A stretch of DNA of 14,710 nt from an uncultured Flavobacteriaceae bacterium (GCA_947311815.1 CAMZMA010000128.1:1-14710), one strand, 5' to 3'; shown: positions 1 to 8,795, numbered from the stretch's first letter. The notes: generated from the letters alone by a model not told the origin. A program made the numbers and translations.

Positions 1-42
1 ATTTTCTAATTGTTTTTTGGGTACTTTTTTAAATGTTCTCAT
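1..42 (-). CDS. Second TonB-like protein, N-terminus only
   Basis: A reading frame starts at the ATG at 42-40 on the minus strand and runs off the window edge after 14 codons, reading MRTFKKVPKKQLEN. Its spacing of Lys-Lys, Pro-Lys and Leu-Glu-Asn matches the start of the complete TonB at 151-870 (MEIKKNPKSNLENYSKLF), and that basic N-terminal tail before a single membrane anchor is typical of flavobacterial TonB proteins. The gene lies in the same orientation, just beyond the terminator of the first tonB, so it is probably a tandem paralogue with its own promoter. Only the N-terminus is visible, so the call rests on a short resemblance plus position; it could be another small membrane-anchored protein. 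Confidence 0.5.
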   Translation of the reverse strand, partial: MRTFKKVPKKQLEN

Positions 43-77
43 AACGTAACTGTTTTAAAATGTTAAAACTATGTTAA

Positions 78-94
78 ATCAAAGAACGTGCCAA
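78..94 (-). promoter_or_regulatory. Sigma-54-like -24/-12 element
   Basis: Reading the minus strand from 94 to 78 gives TTGGCACG, four bases, then TTGAT. The sigma-54 consensus is YTGGCACGN4TTGCW, so all specified positions match except the C of the -12 GC, which is A here. The predicted start would lie near 67, about 25 bases before the ATG of the truncated tonB-like gene. The mismatch is at a strongly conserved position, and it is not known whether this organism has RpoN, so this is a candidate only. Confidence 0.3.
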
Positions 95-95
95 C

Positions 96-125
96 AAAAA
101 AACTCAACCAAATTGGTTGAGTTTT
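96..125 (-). terminator. Intrinsic terminator after tonB
   Basis: Positions 99-111 and 113-125 are perfect inverted complements around CTCAACCAA/TTGGTTGAG, giving a stem of about 11-13 bp with a minimal loop. On the minus strand the stem is followed at once by seven T residues (102-96). It lies 25 bases beyond the tonB stop and therefore ends the minus-strand cluster. An A-rich flank lets it resemble a bidirectional terminator, but nothing arrives on the plus strand within this window. Confidence 0.85.
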
Positions 126-150
126 AATAATAATTTATAAAATGTTTTTA

Positions 151-870
151 TTATTCTACAATTAATGTAAAAGGGATGCTGTATTTTACTCCAACAGGTT
201 TTCCTCTTTGTTTACCAGGTTTCATTTTTGGCAACATTTTCATAATTCGAAGTACTTCTTTTTTAATTTTTGGGTGTGGCGCTCTACATTGAACATCTAC
301 AACATTCCCTTTTTTATCAATTCTAAAACCAATAAATACTCTTTTCTTTCCAGGAGACAAACCTAATTCGTTTGGAAGGTCTGTATCAAATTTTCTACCA
401 AAATGTTTTTGTACTTTTTGGCTAAAGCATTTTTTTAATTTTGCTTTATTTCCTTTACAACCTGGAAAAACAGGTACGTCTTCAATAATCATAAAACTCA
501 CATCAGCCTCAACTTCTTCTTCTTCTTCGGCTTCTTCTACATCTTCTACTTCTACCGCTTCAGTTTCATCAGTTTCTGTAGATTCTATCACCGTTTCTTC
601 TACTTCCTTTTCGTCTTCTACAATTTCTATTTTTTCTGGTGCTGGTGGTGGCGGAGCTTTAGGTTTTGGCAGCTCTTCACGCATTGTAATTACTTCTTCT
701 TCTTCCATTTCTGCATTCATATTCGCAGAACCTAAATCATTATAAACTAAGTCATAGGTTTTGTTTTCAAAAGACACATAGGTAACAAACAGTGCTAAAA
801 CTAAACCAAGCTGCATAAACAATTTGCTGTAATTTTCTAAGTTTGATTTTGGGTTTTTCTTAATTTCCAT
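151..870 (-). CDS. Energy transducer TonB
   Basis: A 239-residue inner-membrane protein that couples the proton motive force, via ExbB/ExbD, to TonB-dependent outer-membrane receptors. A short basic tail is followed by one membrane segment (about residues 17-34). Next is a periplasmic linker with a Pro-rich piece (PKPKAPPPPAP, 68-78) and a very acidic stretch (about 79-123). The C-terminal TonB domain begins near DVPVFPGCKG (131-140) and contains the family pattern of a GLSPGKKRVFIGFRID strand, KGNVVDVQ, a helix, a K-P-G-K-x-x-G-K-P-V loop and a final SIPFTL strand. The Asp-Val-Pro-x-Phe-Pro-Gly-Cys start of the domain is typical of Bacteroidota TonBs. The gene lies 64 bp after the vanZ-like gene and is followed by a strong terminator; no clear TAnnTTTG box was found in the 64-bp gap, so it may be read through from upstream. 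Flavobacteria carry several tonB copies, so no specific receptor can be assigned. Confidence 0.92.
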   Translation of the reverse strand: MEIKKNPKSNLENYSKLFMQLGLVLALFVTYVSFENKTYDLVYNDLGSANMNAEMEEEEVITMREELPKPKAPPPPAPEKIEIVEDEKEVEETVIESTETDETEAVEVEDVEEAEEEEEVEADVSFMIIEDVPVFPGCKGNKAKLKKCFSQKVQKHFGRKFDTDLPNELGLSPGKKRVFIGFRIDKKGNVVDVQCRAPHPKIKKEVLRIMKMLPKMKPGKQRGKPVGVKYSIPFTLIVE

Positions 871-934
871 CTTAAAGAGTTTTTAATAGTTTGCTAATTT
901 AATTAAATTATTATGATTTATACAAGTCTTTAAA

Positions 935-1312
935 CTAATTAACTTGTTTTTTTTTAGAAATTTGATTAAAAATCAATAATCCTAAGACAACTCCAGTAGA
1001 ATTTGCAACAACATCTAAAAGTTCTGCAGTTCTATGTAAAGTAATGGTCTCTTGTAAAACTTCAATAATTATGCCGTAAAAGATACATCCTAAAATTACA
1101 TAGTTGGTTGTTGTTTTTTTTTGATAAAAAAACAACAACCAACTTAATGATAGCACACAATATGCAAAAGCGTGCTCAAATTTATCGATATTAGAAATAT
1201 CTAATAATTGCGGCCCACTATCTTTTAACGATAAAAACGCAATTAAACTTGTAATAAAAATAGCGATATAAAGGCTATTATCCTTTAATAAGTTCTTGAT
1301 ACGCTGTAGCAT
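935..1312 (-). CDS. VanZ-family membrane protein
   Basis: A 125-residue protein with four predicted membrane segments (about residues 14-29, 46-63, 70-87 and 101-117). Family signatures are DKFEH (43-47) at the start of the second segment, GIIIEVLQ (80-87) in the third, and the polar run R94, E97, D100, N104, G107 before the fourth. These match the small VanZ-like proteins common in Bacteroidota, whose biochemical role is not settled; VanZ itself gives low-level teicoplanin resistance, but resistance should not be inferred here. The ATG at 1312 lies 35 bases inside the end of gcvH, and no later Met exists, so translation is probably coupled to gcvH. The middle of the gene contains a 19-bp perfect inverted repeat (1102-1144). 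A VanZ-like gene after gcvH and sprA is, as I recall, a common flavobacterial arrangement. Confidence 0.85.
   Translation of the reverse strand: MLQRIKNLLKDNSLYIAIFITSLIAFLSLKDSGPQLLDISNIDKFEHAFAYCVLSLSWLLFFYQKKTTTNYVILGCIFYGIIIEVLQETITLHRTAELLDVVANSTGVVLGLLIFNQISKKKQVN
1102..1144 (-). repeat. 19-bp hairpin inside vanZ gene
   Basis: Positions 1102-1120 and 1126-1144 are perfect inverted complements over 19 bp with a 5-base loop (TTGAT on the plus strand). The stem contains six G:C pairs, in the GTTGGTTGTTG/CAACAACCAAC part, and a run of seven A:T pairs next to the loop. It lies wholly in coding sequence and encodes SWLLFF...KKTTTN at the end of the second membrane segment. No T run follows on the minus strand, so it is not a standard intrinsic terminator. 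It could stabilise or process the mRNA between gcvH and tonB, or be a coincidence of low-complexity codons. Confidence 0.7.
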
Positions 1313-1658
1313 CTAATAAATTATCTATTTGTGATGCGTCAGAAATGGTTATTTTAATCATCCATCCTTTTCCGTAAGGATCTTTGTTTACTAATTCTGG
1401 TTCGTCTTCTAACGCTTCGTTAAACTCGGTTACTTCTCCTGCCAAAGGCATAAACAAATCAGACACTGTTTTTACTGCTTCTACAGAGCCAAAAACTTCT
1501 TCTAAGTCTAAGCTTTCATCTAAAGTATCTACATCTACATACACAATATCGCCTAATTCGCTTTGTGCAAAGGCTGTAATACCAATAGTTGCAATATTGT
1601 CTTCAATTTTAATCCACTCGTGGTCTTTGGTGTATTTTAATTCTGATGGAATGTTCAT
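1278..1658 (-). CDS. gcvH: Glycine cleavage system H protein
   Basis: GcvH carries the aminomethyl group on a lipoyl arm between the P, T and L proteins of the glycine cleavage complex in the cytoplasm. The 126-residue length is normal. The lipoylation site is Lys63 in the pattern FGSVEAVKTVSDLFMPLAGEV, and flanking hallmarks are YTKDHEW (9-15), GITAFAQSELGDIVYVD (26-42) and DPYGKGWM near residues 93-100. No key residue is missing. It starts 23 bp after the sprA stop and overlaps the vanZ-like gene by 35 bp, so it is very probably on the sprA transcript. The genes for the P and T proteins are not nearby; a gcvH placed with sprA rather than with its partners is usual in this group as far as I know. 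Confidence 0.97.
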   Translation of the reverse strand: MNIPSELKYTKDHEWIKIEDNIATIGITAFAQSELGDIVYVDVDTLDESLDLEEVFGSVEAVKTVSDLFMPLAGEVTEFNEALEDEPELVNKDPYGKGWMIKITISDASQIDNLLDATAYQELIKG

Positions 1659-1681
1659 TTTATGTATTATTTATAGTTGTT

Positions 1682-4600
1682 TTAATTCCCTAAATTATAT
1701 ACAAGATTAAATCCTGCGTTAATTGCTTGTCTCGGAAACGTGGTTGAGATAGCATATTTAGATGTTTGATGATTGTAATAAAACGATGTGGTTAAACTAC
1801 TATTCAATTTATAATCTGCGGTAAATTTAATAGAAAATAACTTTTGACCACCACTAATTTGGTCATTATTTTCATCAATACTTCTAATTAATGTTAAATT
1901 ATCTCTTAAAGAGATATCTGCCCTAAAATTAATATCGCCTTTAAAGGTTTGTTTACTTCCTGTAAATTTTGTTCTAAATTTCACGTCTTTTATCACATAT
2001 CCTAAGCCAAAAACATACTCAACACCTTTTATATCGGTTAATGTAGAGTTGTTAAAATTAAGGGTAAGAGTTCTGTCTTTTTTTATTTCTCCTCGAAACG
2101 AAAATGAATTTTTCATTTTCATATCTACTTTTATTAAGGGCGAAAACTCATCAATTAAAGTAGCGGTCGAAATTAACAATTCAGGTTCAAAATTATTGGT
2201 TATCGGGTTAATTGCCCCATCTGAATATTGTAAATTATTCGTAAAATTAGCAATGGTATAAGAAGATTTATAGCCATGACTTAAAGTGAAATTACTAAAT
2301 CGTTTTTTAAACCATTTTAATTTCATTAATCCGCTATAACGGACTGTCCAATTAGGAATTGGTATGTTTTTAAACAGACCTGTGCTTACTTTATTTGGGT
2401 CTTTACCCGAATACGCTGCTATAAATGCAGGTAATAAAACTTGTTGACTGTTAATACCAAAACCTATGCCGCCTAAACGCGTAGAAACGGTATTTCGATA
2501 CGTTTTAAAGGTTTGAAAAAGCTGATCTGAATCTGCAAAAACTGTAGATATCATTGAGTAGCTAGTGCTAAAATTACCTGTTTCAAAAGGGTCTAAAGAA
2601 TAATCTATTTCTCCAAAAGGATTTTCTATTGGGTTTCTTGCTTGTCTAACATCTAATTGTTGAGAAATATCTCTTGTTTGTATTCGGTTTCCTTTTACAT
2701 CAATATTAAAATCTTTAAACGGTTTTACGGTAAAATTATAATCTAAATTTTCTTTATGCGTTCTGCTGTAAGTTTTGTTAAAATACTCTCCGTTTACCGT
2801 ATCTCTTGGCGAAATTAACCAATTGTTTTGTAAGGCTTTATTTCTGATATCTACCTGACTACCAAAAGCAAATGCCGTAGGTGCGCCACCAAAAAAACCA
2901 AATTCTTTTTTGTATCCTGGTAATAATTGCCCGTTGGTTTCTGAGTAATTTAACTTTCCTGTTTTTACCGATGTAATTACATCATACACCCCTTTTATAA
3001 TTTTTTTACCCAAAGAAAGTTTCTTTTTACGCAATCTTGAAGATCTTGGAGGTTTCCCTAAAGAGGGTGCACCTTTTTTTGTTTTTGTTTTTTTTCTTGT
3101 TTTTTTTCGATCTTTTTTTGATAACAATAATTTCTCAAATCCTAATTTTTTATAAAATTTAGCGAGGTTTACATTTACGCTTACATTTTTATCATCAGTA
3201 TTTTGTATCACATTCCCTATTTCATCAGAAATACTTGGATCTTGTGATGACACTTGCCAATCAAAACCTGCGGTGTATCTATAATCTGCTTTTATAAAAT
3301 TTAAAAACGGAATTTTATCAATCGGTAATTTATAGGTGGCATCTAAATTTTGATGGTATTTATTTTGTCTTCCTACGTTAAAAAAGTTGTCGAAAATTTG
3401 TAAATCTTCTCCGCTACCAAAGGCATCGTAAATATAACTATTGGTGGCATTAAAATTTAAAGCAATCGATTTTGTTAGGTCTAAACCAATGGTATAATCC
3501 CAATCAAAGAAAAATCTACGTTGTTGTAATTTTGGTTGTGCCGATAACCCAGATACTAAATTTCTAGACTGTTGTTCTACATAATTTCTATTAATTCTTG
3601 AGTTGATACCAAACGTTTTAGGAATTGGATTAAAGTTTAAATCTCTTAATAATTGCCAATATTTACCTTTCATTATTTTTGATTTTTTAAACGGTTCAAA
3701 AAAGGCAGGTTTAAAGGTGTAATTATAAGAAGCGGATGCATTTACATTTTCGGTAGTAAAATTTTCTATATTATAATCTCTATGAAACTCTTTATTATGT
3801 GCATAAGAAACCGATAAATTTTCTACATCATAAAAACGTGGTTTCCGTTTAGATTGCGGATTCCTGTTTTTCTTAACATTCATAAAACTAATGCTAGTTC
3901 TTTTGGTGTAGCTATTAGAAAATTTACTATTCGGGTTTACATCTCTTGCATCGGCAAGTTTTACATCTTGATATTGTGGATCATATTTTGGGTTAACAAA
4001 CTCTTCGCCCACACTATAACTCATCGGTAATTGAATGCCCCATTTTTTAGGAGTAAATACTTTTCCTAACTCAACACTTGTAGAAATATCATATTGTTTG
4101 GTTTCGTCTAAACTTCTTTGAGTTACTCTGTCTGATACATTACCAAAACCGATGGTTTGCATTCTACCAGAAACCGAAACTGTAGCTACATCGGCAAAAT
4201 TTGCATCGGCATTTAATACTGCTGCCCAACCACCATCATTATCAAAATCAGAGGAACGCAACTCATTAAACCAAATTTCGACACTTTTATCTGTTGCGGC
4301 GGTATTTTTAATCCCCAACATAATGGTTCTAATTTTTGCTAGCGTAGGGTTTCCTTTTACCCGCACAATCATTTCTTTAGGATCATTAATGGTAGGCGCA
4401 GGATATAATTGATTGATGGTTATCGGACTTCCGCCTATAATTTCTTCGTCTCTTTTTAGTTTTATTTTTCCGAAATCATCTAACAATCCTTCTAAATTAT
4501 TAGCTTCTGGCCAAACATCTAAAGGAGAAATACTACCATTTGGTGTTACTTTTAACGGAATTTCTATTTGATAATAATTGTCGTTTAAATCGGTTCCTAA

Positions 4601-7600
4601 ACGCACAATGGCAACCATTTCATCATCTGCAACACCCCCAACCAGCTTAGGCTCTAGGTGCATAAACATTTTTAGTTTTTTATATCTTCGTAAATCTACA
4701 CTAATGTTTTTGTAAATAGCACGCACTTTATTTTGTGGCAAGTTGATTACTTTTAAGGTAACCGATTGCTCGTTTTGTAATTGTACCGAAGTGCTACCTT
4801 GTAAACGCTCTCTTACAATTCCTGGAGGCAATACATAACGTCCTTCGTTTTGCTCAATATTAATAACACCTACTTCAAAATCATTTAATTCGGCTTGAGT
4901 TAAATTTATATTAGGTGTAATGGTCGGGTCTAATGTTTTTACATACCTACGCCAATCACCACGAACCAAATCTAACTCGCCAAAACGCAATACAACTGGC
5001 ATTTTAAAATTGGTCAGATACATTCTCATAAAACGGATACTGTTAAAATCTGTAATACCATTTATAGGTGTTCCGCTTCTAATTGGTACTCTAAATTGAT
5101 ACCATTTAGTTTGTTGTGTACTTCCGTTTTTTAAAGTAATTGTGGTTGTTTTTTCATCAACAATAAAATTTTGACCTTTTACCAAATCGGCTTTATTCAT
5201 CGATATTTTGTACTCAAAATAACTTTCAATCGTATTCATGGTTTGATCTTTGTTGATATCTTCTACATCTGGGTATGTGGTAGAGGATGTTGGGTACGAT
5301 TCTGTTGATTGATTTGCCGTTGGCGAATTACCTTGAGTGTTGTTAAAATATTTATATCGAGTAATGATAGACGCGTTGGCATTGTCTAAGTTGCTTCCTC
5401 TAAAATACTGAAAATCATCGCCCGAAGGGTCAGTTAAATTTCTATAATTTGCAGGAATATTTTGATTTGATTTTTCGGCAGTATTATCTAATCCATCCAA
5501 ACCAACATCTTGGTTTGTTCTGGCAGCATCATCTGCATCAAAGGTGTAAATAATAGATTGATTTCTAGGAACAACACCCCAAACCGTTGCATCTACATTG
5601 GTGTTTCCTCCTAAAGCAGGCAACCCATTTTCGTACATTTTTCGGTTGTCTTTTAAAACATCTTCCGATACATTTCCTAAATTAAAATATAAATCTCCTA
5701 CTTGATTTACAGCATCTTGCGGATTGATGTTTGATGGCAATCCTTCTTCATTAGTAATGGAATAATTATCGTAAGGATCCATCATCCAAAATTGGATATA
5801 TTCAATATTTGCATTGTTAAAATCATTGGTAATAAGCGGTCTCATAATACCTCCCCAACGAGATTGAGGGTTTTGCAACACTACTTTATCATTTACAATT
5901 TGAGATGTTGGGTCAAAATTATTCGCCCCTCTTTCGTTCGGAAAATATGCCAAATCTAAGGTTCTTACCAACGTGTTTTGCGTGATATCTAACTGGGTAT
6001 TTGGAAACAATTCGGTAAACGAAATTTGCCGAGTTTCTGCTCTCGATAATTCATCGGCATCAATATTATTTGGGGTGTCTCCTGCTCCGTAAAAAATTTG
6101 ATCTACATTGTACCAAGCCAAACGTGCTTTTTTATAGTTGTATCGTAAATCTTCCGTTAAACTACCATTAAACGAAGGAAAAGTTGGTGTATTTGGTGTA
6201 CTTGCCGCATACCATTGCAAAGGAGACAATAAACTAATAGGTATTTGTGATGCCTCAAAATCATCAATATATGAAGTGGCAGCGCCAGAAATATCTATTC
6301 CGCTTGGAGACCCTGGAATTAAATACGCCATATCTGCTCTAACCGACACATTAGAAGGCGCATCTGTATCTACAAACGGAAGTTTATTTGCCCATTTTGT
6401 AAACAGTGGTACTTCGGCAGAAAAATCTACATTAAATCCTAACATGGTATTGTCTATCGGTTCTGCACCAAAATTTACTTTTTGCGTAAGCGGTCTTTCG
6501 GTAATGTTTAAATACGTACCGCCGATAATAAATTTTTCTGAAAATTTATGTTCAACCTCTACCCCAATAAATGTTTTTCTCTGCTGATTAAATACCGAGT
6601 TATTTTCTGTTGATACATGAATAGGCACACCAGATGCTTTTAAACCTGGATCTAAAATTTGTACTTTTCCTGCCAAGTAATCTACCACAAAATCGATTCC
6701 TTCTACCAATTGGCGTCCGCCCGCAGTAACTTTTACTGAACCTCTTGGTACGTTGTACGCTCCTATTGGTATTCCGCCTGCATCTGTGGTTTTAAAATAT
6801 CCTTTTAATAAAAATTTGTCTTTGTGTTGGTAATTGTTTTTTACCACATTTTTTGTGCTTAAATACAGTTCATTAAACACATAATTTTCAATATCGGTTT
6901 GTGCTGTAAATTCGGTTTCTAAGTTTTTACCAAAAGGTTCTGGTGTCGGAAAAATAACATATCCGTATCGAGAATTTACCGTAATTCCTTCTACATAATC
7001 AAAAAAACCATCGCCGTTTTGGTACTGACTTTGGTCTAATTGATCTAAATGTAATACTTGTAATAAAGGTTGATTAGAAATACCTACCGTTTGGGCATTT
7101 TGTAAGGTGTTAGAAGGTATTCCTGTTTGGTCATCTCTATATTGAATTTCAAAACGAAAACCTTCTTGTGTTAACGGTGCAGCCCCTAAAGCATAGACGT
7201 TTTTCATCATCAATTTCCACGTAGGAAATGCTTCTTCTACACCTGCAACAGTTCGTCTAGTAGTTAAAATTTCGCTGCGTAATAATTTTACCGCTAAGTT
7301 GTTGGGTGCTTGAATTCCGTCATTAGAAAATTCACCTACTTTAAACGAATTTTCTGTACTTCCGTTTACTGTACCAGCAACGGTATATTCAAACGCTACG
7401 GCTAAAACCTCACCATCATTTAAACGGCTATTTAAAGAAATAAATCCTAATTGTGAATTTAACGTATATTCATTCGGTTGTAATTTTTTGGCATTTTGCA
7501 ACAATGTATAATCTGTACCTTGTTGCATTTGATAGGGTGTTGATGTTCCTAAAGTAGCATCTACCGAACCAATACTTCTTATACCGCCTGTTTGAGCGGT

Positions 7601-8791
7601 TAAAAAATCTTGCTGAATATTATTCGCTTTGTTAGAAGGTAAATTTACCTGAACTCCGTTTATAGCAACACTTGGCGGGTTGGCAGCAAAAATACTACCA
7701 TTTGTACTTACCATATTTGCAGGATTCGATTCTCCTATATCTGCAAAGGCAACAATGCTTCTATAATCATCTACATTTGCAGTTCTGTTGGTAATCCAAA
7801 CTTCTATTCTGGTAATATTAATTGGACTACTTATTAACGGATATCTTTTTAAGGAATTTGCATAACTTTCTCTAAAATACTGCGATAAAAAAAAGTGGCG
7901 GTCATTATCATAATCTGTAGCTCGCAACTCAAAAGGTTGTATGGTTGCACCTGCTTGTGCGGTTACTGTTTTACTTTCCGAATTTTGTTGCGAAAAAACG
8001 GCAGTAATATTGGTGTTACCAAACTTTAATTTTGTTTTTACACCAAACAAACTTTGTGCACCGCTTATTAACGAATTTTTAATCGGCATATTAATATTAC
8101 CTGCATCAATGCCTTGTAAAATATCATCTTCGGTAGGTGTGTATTCTAGTTTAATCATTTGCTGAAAATCAAACGTAGATTGCGTATCGTAATTGGCTGT
8201 AATTTTTAAACGCTTTCCTACTTTTGCTTGAATACTTGCGCTTATTTGTTGATCAAAATCAAAAACAAAATTACTTCTGTTCTCTTCAGATAACTGCGGA
8301 TTATCGGTCTTTTGATAGATGAAACCCATTTTAATATTTAAACTCCCAGACGGAGTTACCTCTACTGTATTTCCTCCAAAAATAGTTTCAAAAAACTTAT
8401 TGTTTACATAATAGGTTGGTAATAGGTTTTTTTGAGCATCGGCGGCTCCTTTTCTTCTACTATTGGTTGCACTTACTTTGGTTTTAAAGTAATCTAACAT
8501 ATCGCGTTGTAAACGATATTTTTTATACTCTTCTTTGGTCATAAAAATAGGCGTTCTTACATAATAATCGCCAATTTTTTCTACCAACACATATTTACCT
8601 AGCACCTTATCAAAAATAATGGTCATTTTTGCAGGATCTCTTAAAAACAAGCCTCCGTTTTGAGTATGTTTAAAATTGTATCTTAATGTAGTGGTGTCTT
8701 TTTGTTGTTGAGTAGTTTGCGCAAAAGAATACCCGTTTATAAAAACGGCAAATAGCACAAAAAGGAATGTATTTTTTATTGATATTTTCAA
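1682..8791 (-). CDS. sprA: T9SS outer-membrane translocon SprA
   Basis: SprA (Sov in Porphyromonas) is the very large outer-membrane beta-barrel that forms the protein-conducting channel of the type IX secretion system, used for gliding adhesins and secreted enzymes. The product is 2369 residues, in line with the roughly 2400 of F. johnsoniae SprA. It has a signal peptide (hydrophobic 8-23, probable cleavage after SFA24). Conserved pieces include a YIDDFEASQIPI motif near residue 840, the IEYIQFWMMDPYDNY motif near residue 1000, and long stretches of alternating beta-strand sequence ending in an aromatic-rich C-terminus (NLVYNLGN). There is no frameshift. An unusual feature is a very basic segment at about residues 1885-1935 (KKDRKKTRKKTKTKK and, further on, RLRKKKLSLGKK), encoded by runs of seven to eight A on the coding strand. 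The start lies 4 bp after ruvA, indicating co-transcription; gcvH follows after 23 bp. Confidence 0.96.
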   Translation of the reverse strand: MKISIKNTFLFVLFAVFINGYSFAQTTQQQKDTTTLRYNFKHTQNGGLFLRDPAKMTIIFDKVLGKYVLVEKIGDYYVRTPIFMTKEEYKKYRLQRDMLDYFKTKVSATNSRRKGAADAQKNLLPTYYVNNKFFETIFGGNTVEVTPSGSLNIKMGFIYQKTDNPQLSEENRSNFVFDFDQQISASIQAKVGKRLKITANYDTQSTFDFQQMIKLEYTPTEDDILQGIDAGNINMPIKNSLISGAQSLFGVKTKLKFGNTNITAVFSQQNSESKTVTAQAGATIQPFELRATDYDNDRHFFLSQYFRESYANSLKRYPLISSPINITRIEVWITNRTANVDDYRSIVAFADIGESNPANMVSTNGSIFAANPPSVAINGVQVNLPSNKANNIQQDFLTAQTGGIRSIGSVDATLGTSTPYQMQQGTDYTLLQNAKKLQPNEYTLNSQLGFISLNSRLNDGEVLAVAFEYTVAGTVNGSTENSFKVGEFSNDGIQAPNNLAVKLLRSEILTTRRTVAGVEEAFPTWKLMMKNVYALGAAPLTQEGFRFEIQYRDDQTGIPSNTLQNAQTVGISNQPLLQVLHLDQLDQSQYQNGDGFFDYVEGITVNSRYGYVIFPTPEPFGKNLETEFTAQTDIENYVFNELYLSTKNVVKNNYQHKDKFLLKGYFKTTDAGGIPIGAYNVPRGSVKVTAGGRQLVEGIDFVVDYLAGKVQILDPGLKASGVPIHVSTENNSVFNQQRKTFIGVEVEHKFSEKFIIGGTYLNITERPLTQKVNFGAEPIDNTMLGFNVDFSAEVPLFTKWANKLPFVDTDAPSNVSVRADMAYLIPGSPSGIDISGAATSYIDDFEASQIPISLLSPLQWYAASTPNTPTFPSFNGSLTEDLRYNYKKARLAWYNVDQIFYGAGDTPNNIDADELSRAETRQISFTELFPNTQLDITQNTLVRTLDLAYFPNERGANNFDPTSQIVNDKVVLQNPQSRWGGIMRPLITNDFNNANIEYIQFWMMDPYDNYSITNEEGLPSNINPQDAVNQVGDLYFNLGNVSEDVLKDNRKMYENGLPALGGNTNVDATVWGVVPRNQSIIYTFDADDAARTNQDVGLDGLDNTAEKSNQNIPANYRNLTDPSGDDFQYFRGSNLDNANASIITRYKYFNNTQGNSPTANQSTESYPTSSTTYPDVEDINKDQTMNTIESYFEYKISMNKADLVKGQNFIVDEKTTTITLKNGSTQQTKWYQFRVPIRSGTPINGITDFNSIRFMRMYLTNFKMPVVLRFGELDLVRGDWRRYVKTLDPTITPNINLTQAELNDFEVGVINIEQNEGRYVLPPGIVRERLQGSTSVQLQNEQSVTLKVINLPQNKVRAIYKNISVDLRRYKKLKMFMHLEPKLVGGVADDEMVAIVRLGTDLNDNYYQIEIPLKVTPNGSISPLDVWPEANNLEGLLDDFGKIKLKRDEEIIGGSPITINQLYPAPTINDPKEMIVRVKGNPTLAKIRTIMLGIKNTAATDKSVEIWFNELRSSDFDNDGGWAAVLNADANFADVATVSVSGRMQTIGFGNVSDRVTQRSLDETKQYDISTSVELGKVFTPKKWGIQLPMSYSVGEEFVNPKYDPQYQDVKLADARDVNPNSKFSNSYTKRTSISFMNVKKNRNPQSKRKPRFYDVENLSVSYAHNKEFHRDYNIENFTTENVNASASYNYTFKPAFFEPFKKSKIMKGKYWQLLRDLNFNPIPKTFGINSRINRNYVEQQSRNLVSGLSAQPKLQQRRFFFDWDYTIGLDLTKSIALNFNATNSYIYDAFGSGEDLQIFDNFFNVGRQNKYHQNLDATYKLPIDKIPFLNFIKADYRYTAGFDWQVSSQDPSISDEIGNVIQNTDDKNVSVNVNLAKFYKKLGFEKLLLSKKDRKKTRKKTKTKKGAPSLGKPPRSSRLRKKKLSLGKKIIKGVYDVITSVKTGKLNYSETNGQLLPGYKKEFGFFGGAPTAFAFGSQVDIRNKALQNNWLISPRDTVNGEYFNKTYSRTHKENLDYNFTVKPFKDFNIDVKGNRIQTRDISQQLDVRQARNPIENPFGEIDYSLDPFETGNFSTSYSMISTVFADSDQLFQTFKTYRNTVSTRLGGIGFGINSQQVLLPAFIAAYSGKDPNKVSTGLFKNIPIPNWTVRYSGLMKLKWFKKRFSNFTLSHGYKSSYTIANFTNNLQYSDGAINPITNNFEPELLISTATLIDEFSPLIKVDMKMKNSFSFRGEIKKDRTLTLNFNNSTLTDIKGVEYVFGLGYVIKDVKFRTKFTGSKQTFKGDINFRADISLRDNLTLIRSIDENNDQISGGQKLFSIKFTADYKLNSSLTTSFYYNHQTSKYAISTTFPRQAINAGFNLVYNLGN

Positions 8792-8795
8792 TGGA

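Noticed and set aside
935..1312. Glycopeptide resistance role for the VanZ-like gene
   Set aside because: VanZ-like domains are widespread outside resistance clusters and there are no other van genes nearby.
1384..1710. Plus-strand open frame opposite gcvH
   Set aside because: It is a shadow of a well-conserved gene, with no family resemblance or plausible promoter. The other antisense frames within sprA, ruvA, maeB and sprE are rejected for the same reason.
2100..2120. 9-bp inverted repeat GAAAATGAA/TTCATTTTC inside sprA
   Set aside because: Short, AT-rich and in coding sequence with no T run; expected by chance in a 7-kb gene of this composition.
6528..6549. 9-bp inverted repeat ATAAATTTT/AAAATTTAT inside sprA
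   Set aside because: Almost pure A/T and coding; nothing links it to a function.
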